DNA of 64,000 nucleotides from Acidovorax sp. NB1 (GCF_005405905.1 NZ_BJHU01000025.1:62001-126000); one strand, 5' to 3'. Counted from the stretch's first letter, positions 25,489 to 34,744 are shown. Program-made: numbers and translations. Notes: generated by a model not told the origin, from the sequence alone.

Positions 25489-26103
25489 CTACTTTGCCAG
25501 CGGATGGGTGCACCACTGCTGCTCGCAGGGAACCCCGTCGCCGTTCCCGTCCATCTTGGTGCCGGGGCAGTTCTGCAGGAAGAACTTGGCTTCGGAGCAC
25601 GATGTCATCTGCGAGCAGTGCTGGCGGCCGTCACAGCGATACGAGGATGTCAACGGTTGCGCCGGGGCAGCGGGGGCGCGCTGCTGCGGCGCCTCCAGAG
25701 TCTGCGCCGCCGCTTCGGCCCGGGCCGCAGCAGCCCGCTGCGTGCGCCGATCAAAGTGCCAGTAGGCCGCCGCCAGCAGCGCGCAGGCCACCACAAAGAC
25801 AACGATGCGTGTGGGCAGCCCCCGGGGTTCAGAGGATTCGCGGCCGATGTCGCGGCGCGCCCGGGGCGGGGCAGCAGTAGACAAGGCGGGGGCGAGCCGG
25901 TCACGGCGCACCAGAACCGCCTGCTTCTTCCCGTCCTTGTTCAGCGAGATTTCAAAACTCAGCGCTTCATGCAGTCGCGGCCGCAGGCCGTCGCGCGCAA
26001 ACGCCGAGATGTGCACGAACACATCCTGGCCTGCCGGGATGGGCGTGATGAAGCCAAAACCCCGGTCGTCGTTCCACTGGGTGAGCGTCCCCTCGAAGCG
26101 CAT
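25489..26103 (-). CDS. Cold-shock domain – membrane helix – Excalibur fusion protein
   Basis: The 204-residue protein has three parts. Residues 1-66 form a cold-shock nucleic-acid-binding domain (GTLTQWNDDRGFGFITP, DVFVHISAF). A single membrane helix follows near residues 100-118 (IVVFVVACALLAAAYWHF). The C-terminal 45 residues form an Excalibur calcium-binding module with the motif DGNGDGVPCE and conserved cysteines. By topology the RNA-binding part faces the cytoplasm and the calcium module the periplasm. The start has a strong GGGGAGG. Its function is unknown; DUF1294-type fusions to the same cold-shock domain are related in layout. Confidence 0.85.
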   Translation of the reverse strand: MRFEGTLTQWNDDRGFGFITPIPAGQDVFVHISAFARDGLRPRLHEALSFEISLNKDGKKQAVLVRRDRLAPALSTAAPPRARRDIGRESSEPRGLPTRIVVFVVACALLAAAYWHFDRRTQRAAAARAEAAAQTLEAPQQRAPAAPAQPLTSSYRCDGRQHCSQMTSCSEAKFFLQNCPGTKMDGNGDGVPCEQQWCTHPLAK

Positions 26104-26176
26104 GGCCTCCCCTTTCTAGGCTGGTTGGGGCGCCATGGTAGCGGCTGGTCGCAAGATCAACCCCTGGGCCGCGCGG

Positions 26177-27430
26177 TCAATGACCCGCCAGCGCCTCGTC
26201 CAGCACCTCCACCCAGTGCCGCACCGCCGTCCCCGTGCCGCTTTGCAGATGGGTGATGCAGCCGATGTTGGCCGAGAGGATCACGTCGGGCGGCTGCTCG
26301 CCGAAGGCCTCGGCCAGAACGCCGAGCTTGCGGTCGCGCAACTGGTACGAGAGGTCGGGATTGAGCACCGAATAGGTACCCGCCGAGCCGCAGCACAGGT
26401 GGGCATCGTTGCGCGCGGTGCGCAGCTGGAAGCCCAGCTGGTTCAGGTGCGCCTCCACACCCCCGCGCAGCTTCTGGCCGTGCTGCAGCGTGCAAGGGGG
26501 GTGGTAGGCGTACAAGGTGTCCGGCTGGTTCACGCGGCCCTGCAGCTTGGCGGCCAGCTCGGGCAGCAGGGCGGGCAGCAGCTCCGACAGGTCGCGCGTG
26601 AGGGCGCTGATGCGTTCGGCCTTGGCGGCGTACGCTGCGTCGTCCTTCAGGATGTGGCCGTATTCCTTGACGGTGACGCCGCAGCCCGAGGCGTTCATGA
26701 CGATGGCCTCGACCCCACCTGCTTCGACCAGCGGCCACCAGGCGTCGATGTTGGCGCGCATCTCGGCCATGCCGCCGGCCTGGTCGTTGAGGTGGAACTT
26801 GACGGCACCGCAGCAGCCGGCCTTGGATGCGATCACGGTCTGGATGCCCACGGCGTCGAGCACGCGGGCGGTGGCCGTGTTGATGTTGGGCATCATGGCC
26901 GGTTGCACGCAGCCCGCCAGCATGAGCACCTTGCGCGCATGTTCACGCGTGGGCCAGGCGCCGGCGTCCTGCAGTGCGGGCACCTTGGCCTTGAGCGCCT
27001 CGGGCAGCAAGCCGCGCACCATTTGCCCGGCCTTCATCGCGGGGGCGAACAGTGGCGAGGGCAGGCCTTCCTTCAGCGCCCAGCGCAGGGCTTTTTCGCC
27101 CACGGGGCGGGGCACTTTTTCATCGACGATCTTGCGGCCAATATCCACCAGGTGGCCGTATTGCACGCCGCTCGGGCAGGTGCTTTCGCAGTTGCGGCAG
27201 GTGAGGCACCGGTCCAGGTGCATCTGGGTCTTGCGCGTGGGCTCGGCGCCTTCGAGCACCTGCTTGATGAGGTAGATGCGGCCGCGCGGGCCGTCCAGCT
27301 CGTCGCCCAGCAACTGGTAGGTGGGGCAGGTGGCGGTGCAGAAGCCGCAGTGCACGCACATACGCAGGATGGATTCGGCCTCCAGGCCATCGGCGCGGGC
27401 GCGGTATTCAGGAGAGAGCTGGGTTTGCAT
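26177..27430 (-). CDS. glcF: Glycolate oxidase iron-sulfur subunit
   Basis: The 417-residue GlcF has two 4Fe-4S motifs near its N-terminus (CVHCGFCTATCPTY and CLTCRNCESTCPSG) and two CCG domains (KAGCCGAVKFHL and LCCGSAGTYSV) that hold a non-cubane or heme-linked cluster. With GlcD and GlcE it forms glycolate dehydrogenase, which oxidises glycolate to glyoxylate and passes electrons to the quinone pool. glcE lies two genes upstream on the same strand, with a DUF1275 gene between them. glcD is not in the window. Confidence 0.94.
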   Translation of the reverse strand: MQTQLSPEYRARADGLEAESILRMCVHCGFCTATCPTYQLLGDELDGPRGRIYLIKQVLEGAEPTRKTQMHLDRCLTCRNCESTCPSGVQYGHLVDIGRKIVDEKVPRPVGEKALRWALKEGLPSPLFAPAMKAGQMVRGLLPEALKAKVPALQDAGAWPTREHARKVLMLAGCVQPAMMPNINTATARVLDAVGIQTVIASKAGCCGAVKFHLNDQAGGMAEMRANIDAWWPLVEAGGVEAIVMNASGCGVTVKEYGHILKDDAAYAAKAERISALTRDLSELLPALLPELAAKLQGRVNQPDTLYAYHPPCTLQHGQKLRGGVEAHLNQLGFQLRTARNDAHLCCGSAGTYSVLNPDLSYQLRDRKLGVLAEAFGEQPPDVILSANIGCITHLQSGTGTAVRHWVEVLDEALAGH

Positions 27431-27472
27431 AGTGCATGCCTGGGCGAAGGAACAGAAAAGATCGGGAGCGGT

Positions 27473-28282
27473 TCAGCGCGCGGGCGGTGGGTCCAGGGGC
27501 GGATCCAGGGGCACATCCAGCGCCTGGGGCTTGCGCAACGGCTGGCGCAGCCGCGCCCGGTCGGCCCACAGCGGCGGCAGCGACAGGGCCAGCAGCACCA
27601 GCGCCAGCGGCACCACAAACACAAAGCCCACATGCTTGAAGCCCGCCGCACCCGCAATGCCGCCCACCAGGAACATGCCCAGCAGCCCGGCAAACAGCCG
27701 CACCCGGGCCTGGTTGGCGCGCACCTGCGACTCGGGCGCGGTGCCGGTGCGGTTCCAGTAAAGCATCTTGCCCATCTCGATGCCCAGGTCGGTCACCACG
27801 CCGGTCATGTGGGTGGTGCGGATCTGGGACGAGGACATCTTGGTCACCGTGGCGTTCTGCAGGCCCATGATGAAAGACAGCAGCAGCACCGTGAGCGGCA
27901 CCGCAAACGGCGTGGGCCAGTTGAGGGTGATGGCGCCCACCAGGCCAAACAGCAGCATGAGCACAGCCACCAGCAGCAGGGGCAGCGCAAAGGTGCTGCG
28001 CAGCCTGCGCTGGCGCGCCCAGTTGATCATGATGGCCGTGGTGCCCGCGCCGGACATGAAGGCCCACAGTGCACCAATGGCGCCCAGCACCAGCTTCATC
28101 TGGCCCAGCACCAGGTTGTCGGCCAACGACGACAGGAAACCGGTCATGTGCGAGGTGTAGAGGTGCACGACCAGAAAGCCCCCCGCGTTCACCGCACCGG
28201 CATTGAAGGCCAGCAGCAGGCCCAGCACCTGGTTGCTGGCCACCGTGCGCCGGTGTCCGGTGAGATGGAGAAGGCGTCGCAT
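27473..28282 (-). CDS. YoaK/DUF1275 family membrane protein
   Basis: This 269-residue protein has about six membrane helices of the DUF1275 (YoaK) family. It begins LGLLLAFNAGAVNAGGFLVV and carries the family-typical LYTSHMTGFLSSLADNLVLG and FIMGLQNATVTKMSSSQIRT. The role of the family is unknown; transport is suspected. It sits between glcE and glcF with gaps of 36 and 42 bases, so it is co-transcribed with the glycolate oxidase genes and might carry glycolate or a related anion. That last point is inference from position only. Confidence 0.85.
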   Translation of the reverse strand: MRRLLHLTGHRRTVASNQVLGLLLAFNAGAVNAGGFLVVHLYTSHMTGFLSSLADNLVLGQMKLVLGAIGALWAFMSGAGTTAIMINWARQRRLRSTFALPLLLVAVLMLLFGLVGAITLNWPTPFAVPLTVLLLSFIMGLQNATVTKMSSSQIRTTHMTGVVTDLGIEMGKMLYWNRTGTAPESQVRANQARVRLFAGLLGMFLVGGIAGAAGFKHVGFVFVVPLALVLLALSLPPLWADRARLRQPLRKPQALDVPLDPPLDPPPAR

Positions 28283-28318
28283 GGGTGCGTGCGCTGGGAG
28301 CCAACCGGGCTGCGGCGC

Positions 28319-29449
28319 CTACCAGGCCCGCGCCACGCGGCCGGGGTTGAAGATGCCCGCCGGGTCGAAGCTGTGCTTGAGGCGGGCGTGGATCTGTTCC
28401 AGTGCCGTGGATTTGAGGTCAAAAAGGCCCTTTGCGCCTGTCCCACCTGTGCTTGCAGCTACAAAAACAGAAGCATTTCCACCCACCGCGTGGGCGGCGG
28501 CGCGCAGGGCCTCGCCCGCCGACTCGGGGGCCTGTACCCAGCGCAGTGCGCCATGCCATTCCACCAGCGGCTCGGCGCCCTCTGGCAGGGCTAGCACCGG
28601 GGCCGTGGCGGGCACGGACAGGCGCCACAGCGCATGGTCGGGGCGCTGGGCGCGGTCGGCGAACCAGGGCAGGGTCTGTTCGCGGCAGGCGGCCCAGTCG
28701 GCGGCCACGGCGGCGTTGTCGCCCATGCGCGCGCCGCCCATGGTCTTGCACGCGGCCTCCACCGCCGCCACGGCGCCGCGCAGGCGCACATACAGGGTGC
28801 CCACTCCACCGTCTTGCACCCAGCAGCTGGCGTTGAGGGGCAGCGGCTGGCCGCCCCAGGCATGCAGCTTGCGCAGGGCGTCGGCCTGGTTGATGCCCTC
28901 GAACCGCAGCGTGGCTTCGCCAGGCGCCACGGGCAGCACCTTGAGGCTCACTTCCGTCAGCAGGCCCAGCGTGCCCCAGGCTCCGGCCATGAGGCGCGAC
29001 ACGTCGTACCCCGCCACGTTTTTCATGACCTGGCCGCCAAAGGTCAGCAGCTCGCCCTTTCCGTTGAGCACCGTCACGCCCAGCAGGTAGTCGCGCACGG
29101 CGCCCACGCTGGCGCGGGCCGGGCCCGACAGGCCCGCAGCCACCATGCCACCCACGGTGGCGCCGTCTGCAGGGGTCTTGGCGAAATGCGGGGGTTCAAA
29201 CGGCAGGCACTGGCCGCGCTCGGCCAGCAGGGCCTCCAGCTCGGCCAGCGGGGTGCCCGCGCGCACGGTCACGACCAGCTCGCTGGGCTCGTAGTTCACG
29301 ATGCCGCGCAGGCCCCGGGTGTCCAGCACCTCGCCATGCAGGGCCAGGCCGTGGAAGTCCTTGGTGCCCCCGCCACGGATGCGCAGCGGGGTCTGGTCGG
29401 CCGCAGCGGCACGAACGCGCTCGGCAATCGGGGCAAGGGAAAAGTCCAT
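28319..29449 (-). CDS. glcE: Glycolate oxidase FAD-binding subunit
   Basis: The 376-residue GlcE has the PCMH-type FAD domain (TPLRIRGGGTKDFHG, then EPPHFAKTPADGATVGGMVA, in part) and the C-terminal cap ending FDPAGIFNPGRVARAW. It pairs with GlcD and GlcF in glycolate dehydrogenase. The start at 29449 gives the standard N-terminus. Codons 326-346 (bases 28413-28475, segment ASVFVAASTGGTGAKGLFDL) match the dispersed AT-rich repeat that is otherwise intergenic in this window, yet the frame stays open. This looks like a repeat absorbed into the coding sequence. First gene of glcE–yoaK–glcF; glcD is absent. Confidence 0.92.
   Translation of the reverse strand: MDFSLAPIAERVRAAAADQTPLRIRGGGTKDFHGLALHGEVLDTRGLRGIVNYEPSELVVTVRAGTPLAELEALLAERGQCLPFEPPHFAKTPADGATVGGMVAAGLSGPARASVGAVRDYLLGVTVLNGKGELLTFGGQVMKNVAGYDVSRLMAGAWGTLGLLTEVSLKVLPVAPGEATLRFEGINQADALRKLHAWGGQPLPLNASCWVQDGGVGTLYVRLRGAVAAVEAACKTMGGARMGDNAAVAADWAACREQTLPWFADRAQRPDHALWRLSVPATAPVLALPEGAEPLVEWHGALRWVQAPESAGEALRAAAHAVGGNASVFVAASTGGTGAKGLFDLKSTALEQIHARLKHSFDPAGIFNPGRVARAW
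28413..28475 (-). repeat. AT-rich dispersed repeat, copy 6, inside glcE
   Basis: On the minus strand it runs TGCTTCTGTTTTTGTAGC, TGCAAGCACAGG, GGGACAGGCGCAAAGGGCC and TTTTTGACCTCAA, matching the family order block by block. It is a multiple-of-three insertion without a stop in the glcE frame. Confidence 0.7.
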
Positions 29450-29602
29450 CCGTGCATCGTAGCGGCAGCGGTGTGCGGCACGGCAGGCGGGGCGCGTGAA
29501 TTTTTTGAACAGCGCTTGTGAAGGACAGCGGCCTGGTGGGGGTGCGGGCGCGGGGCGCAAGGCCCCTGCCCCACCATTGTCAGCAAGCCCCCTGCCGATG
29601 CG

Positions 29603-29630
29603 AAAAAGGCCCGCCGGTGGTCGGCGGGCC
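29603..29630 (-). terminator. Rho-independent terminator of the torF–glnK–amtB operon
   Basis: A perfect 9-bp stem (GGCCCGCCG with CGGCGGGCC, 29608-29616 and 29622-29630) has a five-base loop and is followed on the minus strand by five T. It lies about 90 bases past the amtB stop. Confidence 0.9.
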
Positions 29631-29717
29631 AAAGAACCGAGAGGAGTAACTTGCTTGTTTTTCTTGCTACCACGCCACGGTGCCACCAGACACCGCAGCG
29701 CGTGGGGCGCAGAGCGA

Positions 29718-31148
29718 TCAGCGGTTATACGCCGTTTCGCCGTGCGAGGTGATGTCCAGACCTTCGCGTTCGGCTTCTTCCGAGACACGCAGGCCCACCA
29801 GCAGGTCGGCGATCTTGTAGGCGATGAAAGCCACCACACCGGACCAGACGATGGTGAACAGCACGCTCTTGACCTGCACCCACACTTGCGCGCCCATGGC
29901 GAAGGTGTCAGGCGTCAAGCCGCCCGTGCCACCCAGGCCTTGCGAAGCGAACACACCGGTCAGGATGGCACCCAGGATGCCGCCCACGCCGTGCACGCCG
30001 AACACGTCAAACGCGTCGTCCACGTTCAGCATGCGCTTGAGGCCACCCACACCCCACAGGCAGACCACACCAGCGATCAGGCCCATCACGATGGAACCCA
30101 TGGGGCCCACGAAGCCTGCAGCAGGCGTCACGGCCACCAGGCCAGCCACCGCACCGGAGGCAGCACCCAGCATCGAGGCCTTGCCCTTGTGCAGCGCTTC
30201 ACCAGCAATCCAGGACAGCGTGGCGGCGGCAGTGGCCAGCACGGTGTTCACGAAGGCCAGGCCAGCGTTGGCGTTGGCAGCACCGGCAGAGCCAGCGTTG
30301 AAGCCGAACCAACCCACCCACAGCAGCGAGGCGCCGACCATGGTCAGTGTCAGGCTGTGGGGCGTCATGGCTTCCTTGCCGAAGCCGATGCGCTTGCCCA
30401 CCATGTACGCGCCCACCAGGCCAGCGATACCGGCGTTGATGTGCACCACGGTGCCGCCTGCAAAGTCCAGAGCACCGTCAGCACCCAGCAGGCCGCCGCC
30501 CCACACGATGTGGGCCATGGGCACGTAGCTGAAGGTGAACCACAGCACCGAGAAGATCAGCACGGCAGCGAACTTGATGCGCTCGGCGAACGAGCCCACG
30601 ATCAGCGCCACGGTGATGGCGGCAAACGTGCCCTGGAACGCGAAGAACACGTACTCAGGAATCGTGGTCAGCGCACCAAAGGTCTCCTGGGTCACGCCCT
30701 TGAGGAAGATCTTGTCGAAGCCGCCGAAGAACTTGCCCTCGCCCGAGAACGCCAGGCTGTAGCCGTAGATGGCCCACAGCAGCGAGATCAGCGAGAACAC
30801 CACGAAGACCTGCATCAGCACCGACAGCATGTTCTTGCTGCGGCCCAGGCCACCGTAGAACAAGGCCAGGCCAGGGATGGTCATCAGGATCACGAGCAGC
30901 GTGGAGGTCAGCATCCAAGCGGTATCGCCGGAGTCGATCTTGGGCACGGGGGCTGCAGCAGCGGCTGGAGCAGCTTCGGCTGCAGCGGGAGCAGCAGCGG
31001 CCGGAGCAGCTGCAGGCGCAGCGGCATCAGCAGCCGGGGCAGCGGCGGTGGCGGCCGCTGGTTCGGCGGCAGGCGCCTGGGCCAGGGACAGATTGCCCAT
31101 GGTCAGCAGACCCAGCCCCAGGATGAAGGAAGCAAGCAGTTTTTTCAT
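29718..31148 (-). CDS. amtB: Ammonium transporter AmtB
   Basis: The 476-residue protein has a signal peptide (MKKLLASFILGLGLLTMGN, cleaved near AQA), then an unusual Ala/Pro/Glu-rich stretch of about 50 residues, then eleven membrane helices of the Amt/Rh family. Signatures are FYGGLGRSKNMLSVLMQ, the twin-histidine pore region (AHIVWGGG and VVHINAGIAGLVGA), and GVHGVGGILGAILTG near the C-terminus. It conducts ammonium into the cell and is closed by GlnK binding. It follows glnK after 36 bases. The Ala/Pro arm is far longer than in E. coli AmtB. Confidence 0.96.
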   Translation of the reverse strand: MKKLLASFILGLGLLTMGNLSLAQAPAAEPAAATAAAPAADAAAPAAAPAAAAPAAAEAAPAAAAAPVPKIDSGDTAWMLTSTLLVILMTIPGLALFYGGLGRSKNMLSVLMQVFVVFSLISLLWAIYGYSLAFSGEGKFFGGFDKIFLKGVTQETFGALTTIPEYVFFAFQGTFAAITVALIVGSFAERIKFAAVLIFSVLWFTFSYVPMAHIVWGGGLLGADGALDFAGGTVVHINAGIAGLVGAYMVGKRIGFGKEAMTPHSLTLTMVGASLLWVGWFGFNAGSAGAANANAGLAFVNTVLATAAATLSWIAGEALHKGKASMLGAASGAVAGLVAVTPAAGFVGPMGSIVMGLIAGVVCLWGVGGLKRMLNVDDAFDVFGVHGVGGILGAILTGVFASQGLGGTGGLTPDTFAMGAQVWVQVKSVLFTIVWSGVVAFIAYKIADLLVGLRVSEEAEREGLDITSHGETAYNR

Positions 31149-31184
31149 GGCATTTCTTCTCTTGTGTCTGTTGCGACCGGGCCC

Positions 31185-32277
<1,093 letters not shown>

Positions 32278-32315
32278 GTTTCCTCCGGTTGGACAAAGTA
32301 GGGACAAGCGCTTTA

Positions 32316-32331
32316 AGCACGGACCGTGCCA
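32316..32331 (-). promoter_or_regulatory. Sigma-54 (-24/-12) promoter of torF–glnK–amtB
   Basis: On the minus strand TGGCAC-GGTCC-GTGCT matches the consensus TGGCAC-N5-TTGCW in all but one position, with GG and GC at the right spacing. A start about 12 bases downstream would leave a short leader with the ribosome site GGAGGA before the ATG at 32277. Confidence 0.75.
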
Positions 32332-32425
32332 TTGCCTCCGCAGGCCCTGCGCGTGCGGACCGGGTGCGGTTGCGTTGGGTTACAACAATCCCCAGTACAG
32401 TGGTGGGGATCGCGCCGGGCACGTC

Positions 32426-32440
32426 GCACCCATCTGGTGC
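32426..32440. promoter_or_regulatory. NtrC-type enhancer site
   Basis: GCACC-CATCT-GGTGC is a perfect inverted repeat matching the NtrC core GCACC-N5-GGTGC. It lies about 95 bases upstream of the -24 element, a normal enhancer distance. A degraded second site (GCACC-CATCT-GGGGA) is at 32477-32491, 51 bases further. Confidence 0.75.
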
Positions 32441-32476
32441 AAGAACCCGCCACCCCGCGCCAAAACACCCGAAAAC

Positions 32477-32491
32477 GCACCCATCTGGGGA
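32477..32491. promoter_or_regulatory. Second, imperfect NtrC-type site
   Basis: GCACC-CATCT-GGGGA keeps one perfect half and the same spacer as the site at 32426-32440. Enhancers often come in such strong/weak pairs. It lies 11 bases before the divergent comM ATG and overlaps its ribosome-binding region. Confidence 0.5.
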
Positions 32492-32502
32492 GAAACCGCT
32501 TC

Positions 32503-34047
32503 ATGAGTCTTGCTTTGGTGCAAAGCCGCGCCCTTCTGGGGATGTTGGCGCCTTCAGTCACCGTGGAAGTGCATCTGGCCAACGGCCTGCCCAGTTTCAC
32601 CCTGGTGGGGCTGGCCGAGGTGGAAGTGAAGGAAGCCCGCGAGCGGGTGCGCTCGGCGCTGCAGAACGCGGGGCTGGAGTTCCCCAGCAACAAGCGCATT
32701 ACCGTGAACCTGGCGCCCGCTGATTTGCCCAAGGATTCCGGCCGCTTCGACTTGCCAATTGCCCTGGGCATCCTCGCCGCCAGCGGGCAGGTGGACGCCA
32801 GCCGCCTGGCGGGCTACGAGTTTGCGGGCGAGCTGTCGCTGTCGGGCGAGCTGCGCCCCGTGCGCGGCGCCCTGGCCACCAGCCTGGCGCTGCAGACGCA
32901 GCAGATCGACACCCAGTTGGTGCTGCCCCCCGGCAGCGCCGAAGAGGCCGCCCTGGTGCCCGCCGCCCAGGTGGTGCGCGCGCGCCACCTGCTGGACGTG
33001 GTGCGCGCCTTTCTGCCCCCGGGCAGCGTGGCAGGCGGCGATGCCGACGTTGCCAACGACGGCTGGACCCGCCTGGCCGCCACCCCCATGGCCACCCGCA
33101 CCACCGGCCCCGACATGGCCGATGTCAAAGGCCAGGCGGCCGCCAAGCGTGCGCTGGAGATTGCTGCGGCAGGTGGTCACAGCCTGCTGATGGCTGGGCC
33201 ACCGGGCTCGGGCAAGTCGATGCTGGCGCAGCGTTTTGCAGGCCTGCTGCCCGCGATGACGGTGGAAGAGGCGCTGGAGAGCGCCGCCATTGCCAGCCTG
33301 GCCGGGCGCTTTCGCCCCGAGGCCTGGGGCCAGCGGCCGACCGGCCAGCCACACCACACGGCCAGCGCGGTGGCGCTGGTGGGCGGCGGCTCGCCCCCGC
33401 GCCCGGGCGAAATCTCCCTGGCGCACCAAGGCGTTCTATTTTTGGATGAGCTTCCTGAGTTCCCCAGGGCCGCGCTGGAGGCCCTGCGCGAGCCGCTGGA
33501 GACCGGCCACATCACCATCGCCCGCGCAGCGCAGCGCGCGGAGTTTCCGGCGCGCTTTCAGATGATTGCGGCCATGAACCCCTGCCCCTGCGGGTTCCTG
33601 GGCTCCACACAGCGCGCCTGCCGCTGCACGCCTGACCAGGTGAACCGCTACCAGGCCAAGCTCAGCGGCCCGCTGCTGGACCGCATCGACCTGCATGTGG
33701 AAGTGCCCGCCCTGCCCGCCGAGCAACTGGTGCAGGCCCCCGCAGGCGAATCCACCGCCGCCATCCGCACGCGGGTGGAACAGGCTCGCCAGCGCGCGCT
33801 GTCCCGCCAGGGCAAGGCCAACCAGGCGCTGCAGGGCCAGGAGATCGACACCCACCTGCAGCTGCAGGATGCCGCCGCCAAGTTCCTGAACACCGCTGCC
33901 GCCCGCCTGGGCTGGTCGGCGCGCAGCACCCACCGCGCGCTCAAGGTGGCCCGCACCATTGCCGACCTGGCAGGCGCCACCGACACCGAGGTGGGCCATG
34001 TGGCCGAGGCCGTGCAGTACCGCCGCGTGCTGCGCCACCCCGCCTGA
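32503..34047 (+). CDS. comM: YifB/ComM Mg-chelatase-like AAA ATPase
   Basis: The 514-residue protein has an N-terminal ChlI-type domain (LANGLPSFTLVGLAEVEVKE, then FPSNKRITVNLAPADLPKD), Walker A in MAGPPGSGKSMLAQR, a Mg-chelatase segment HQGVLFLDELPEFPRAALEA, and a C-terminal domain rich in cysteine near CPCGFLGSTQRACRC. ComM is a hexameric branch-migration helicase that promotes recombination during natural transformation. The start MSLALVQSRAL at 32503 matches homologues; upstream codons overlap nitrogen-control sites. Confidence 0.93.
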   Translation: MSLALVQSRALLGMLAPSVTVEVHLANGLPSFTLVGLAEVEVKEARERVRSALQNAGLEFPSNKRITVNLAPADLPKDSGRFDLPIALGILAASGQVDASRLAGYEFAGELSLSGELRPVRGALATSLALQTQQIDTQLVLPPGSAEEAALVPAAQVVRARHLLDVVRAFLPPGSVAGGDADVANDGWTRLAATPMATRTTGPDMADVKGQAAAKRALEIAAAGGHSLLMAGPPGSGKSMLAQRFAGLLPAMTVEEALESAAIASLAGRFRPEAWGQRPTGQPHHTASAVALVGGGSPPRPGEISLAHQGVLFLDELPEFPRAALEALREPLETGHITIARAAQRAEFPARFQMIAAMNPCPCGFLGSTQRACRCTPDQVNRYQAKLSGPLLDRIDLHVEVPALPAEQLVQAPAGESTAAIRTRVEQARQRALSRQGKANQALQGQEIDTHLQLQDAAAKFLNTAAARLGWSARSTHRALKVARTIADLAGATDTEVGHVAEAVQYRRVLRHPA

Positions 34048-34088
34048 CGCGCAGGGCAGGGGCCTGCTGCTGCGGGTTTTCACCCTTT

Positions 34089-34154
34089 ATTAACTATCAT
34101 TTTCATAGCTAAATAGGCAATACAGACAGGCGCAGACGGCTGATTTGAATCAAA
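34089..34154 (+). repeat. AT-rich dispersed intergenic repeat, copy 7
   Basis: TTAACTATCATTTTCATAGC, then GGCAATACAGACAGGCGC and AGACGGCTGATTTGAATCAAA. It lies between comM and the following MarR gene. Confidence 0.7.
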
Positions 34155-34204
34155 TTTTCCGCTGTCTTGCACCCATCCCCACACTGCGCCGCCACAATCG
34201 CCCC

Positions 34205-34711
34205 ATGCCCAGCCCCCGCACTTCCAAAAAGACCACCGCTGCCACGCTCGACACCCCGGCCACGCCCGCGCCTGAATCGGTGGACACCGGTTTTCTGCGC
34301 ACCCTGGTGGGCTACAACGCGCGGCGCGCGTCGCTGGCCGTGATCGAGGTGTTCATGGAGCGCATGGCGGTGTACCGGCTCAAGGTGGTGGATTTTTCGG
34401 TGCTGTCGCTGGTGGCGCACAACCCGGGCGTGACCTCACGCCAGCTGTGCGTGACGCTGGGCGTGTTGCCGCCCAACCTGGTGGGCCTGATTGCGGCGCT
34501 GGAGCGGCGCGGCCTGATCGAGCGCCGCCCCCACCCGAGCGACGGCCGTGCCATGGGCCTGCACCTGACGCCCGCCGGCGTGGAGCTGACCGCCCAGGCC
34601 GAGCAGACCGCGGCACAGTTGGAGGTGGACGCCACCGCAGGCCTCACCGCCACCGAGCGCAAGACGCTGATCCGCCTGCTGCAAAAGGTCTACGCCCGCG
34701 ACGGGGCCTGA
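34205..34711 (+). CDS. MarR family regulator of the phenylpropanoid cluster (proposed)
   Basis: This 168-residue MarR protein has a 30-residue polar N-terminal arm, then a winged helix (FSVLSLVAHNPGVTSRQLCV, then VLPPNLVGLIAALERRGLIE and RRPHPSDGRAMGLHLTPAGV). It converges on the CoA-transferase gene, across a shared hairpin. MarR regulators that bind hydroxycinnamoyl-CoA (CouR, PhdR type) control similar gene sets, so I propose that it represses the two divergent units by binding the GTTAT-N5-ATAAC sites at 38923 and 39003. No such site precedes its own gene. Confidence 0.85.
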   Translation: MPSPRTSKKTTAATLDTPATPAPESVDTGFLRTLVGYNARRASLAVIEVFMERMAVYRLKVVDFSVLSLVAHNPGVTSRQLCVTLGVLPPNLVGLIAALERRGLIERRPHPSDGRAMGLHLTPAGVELTAQAEQTAAQLEVDATAGLTATERKTLIRLLQKVYARDGA

Positions 34712-34718
34712 CAAAGAA

Positions 34719-34744
34719 AAGGGGCGCTGCAGCCAGCGCCCCTT
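34719..34744. terminator. Bidirectional hairpin terminator
   Basis: AAGGGGCGCTG-CAGC-CAGCGCCCCTT forms an 11-bp perfect stem between the converging MarR and CoA-transferase genes. The A-rich flank (ACAAAGAAAA) gives a T-rich tail on the minus strand, so it best terminates the CoA-transferase operon. Confidence 0.85.

Noticed and set aside
28319..29449. glcE as a pseudogene broken by the repeat
   Set aside because: The repeat keeps the frame and adds no stop, and the conserved C-terminus (FDPAGIFNPGRV) follows it.
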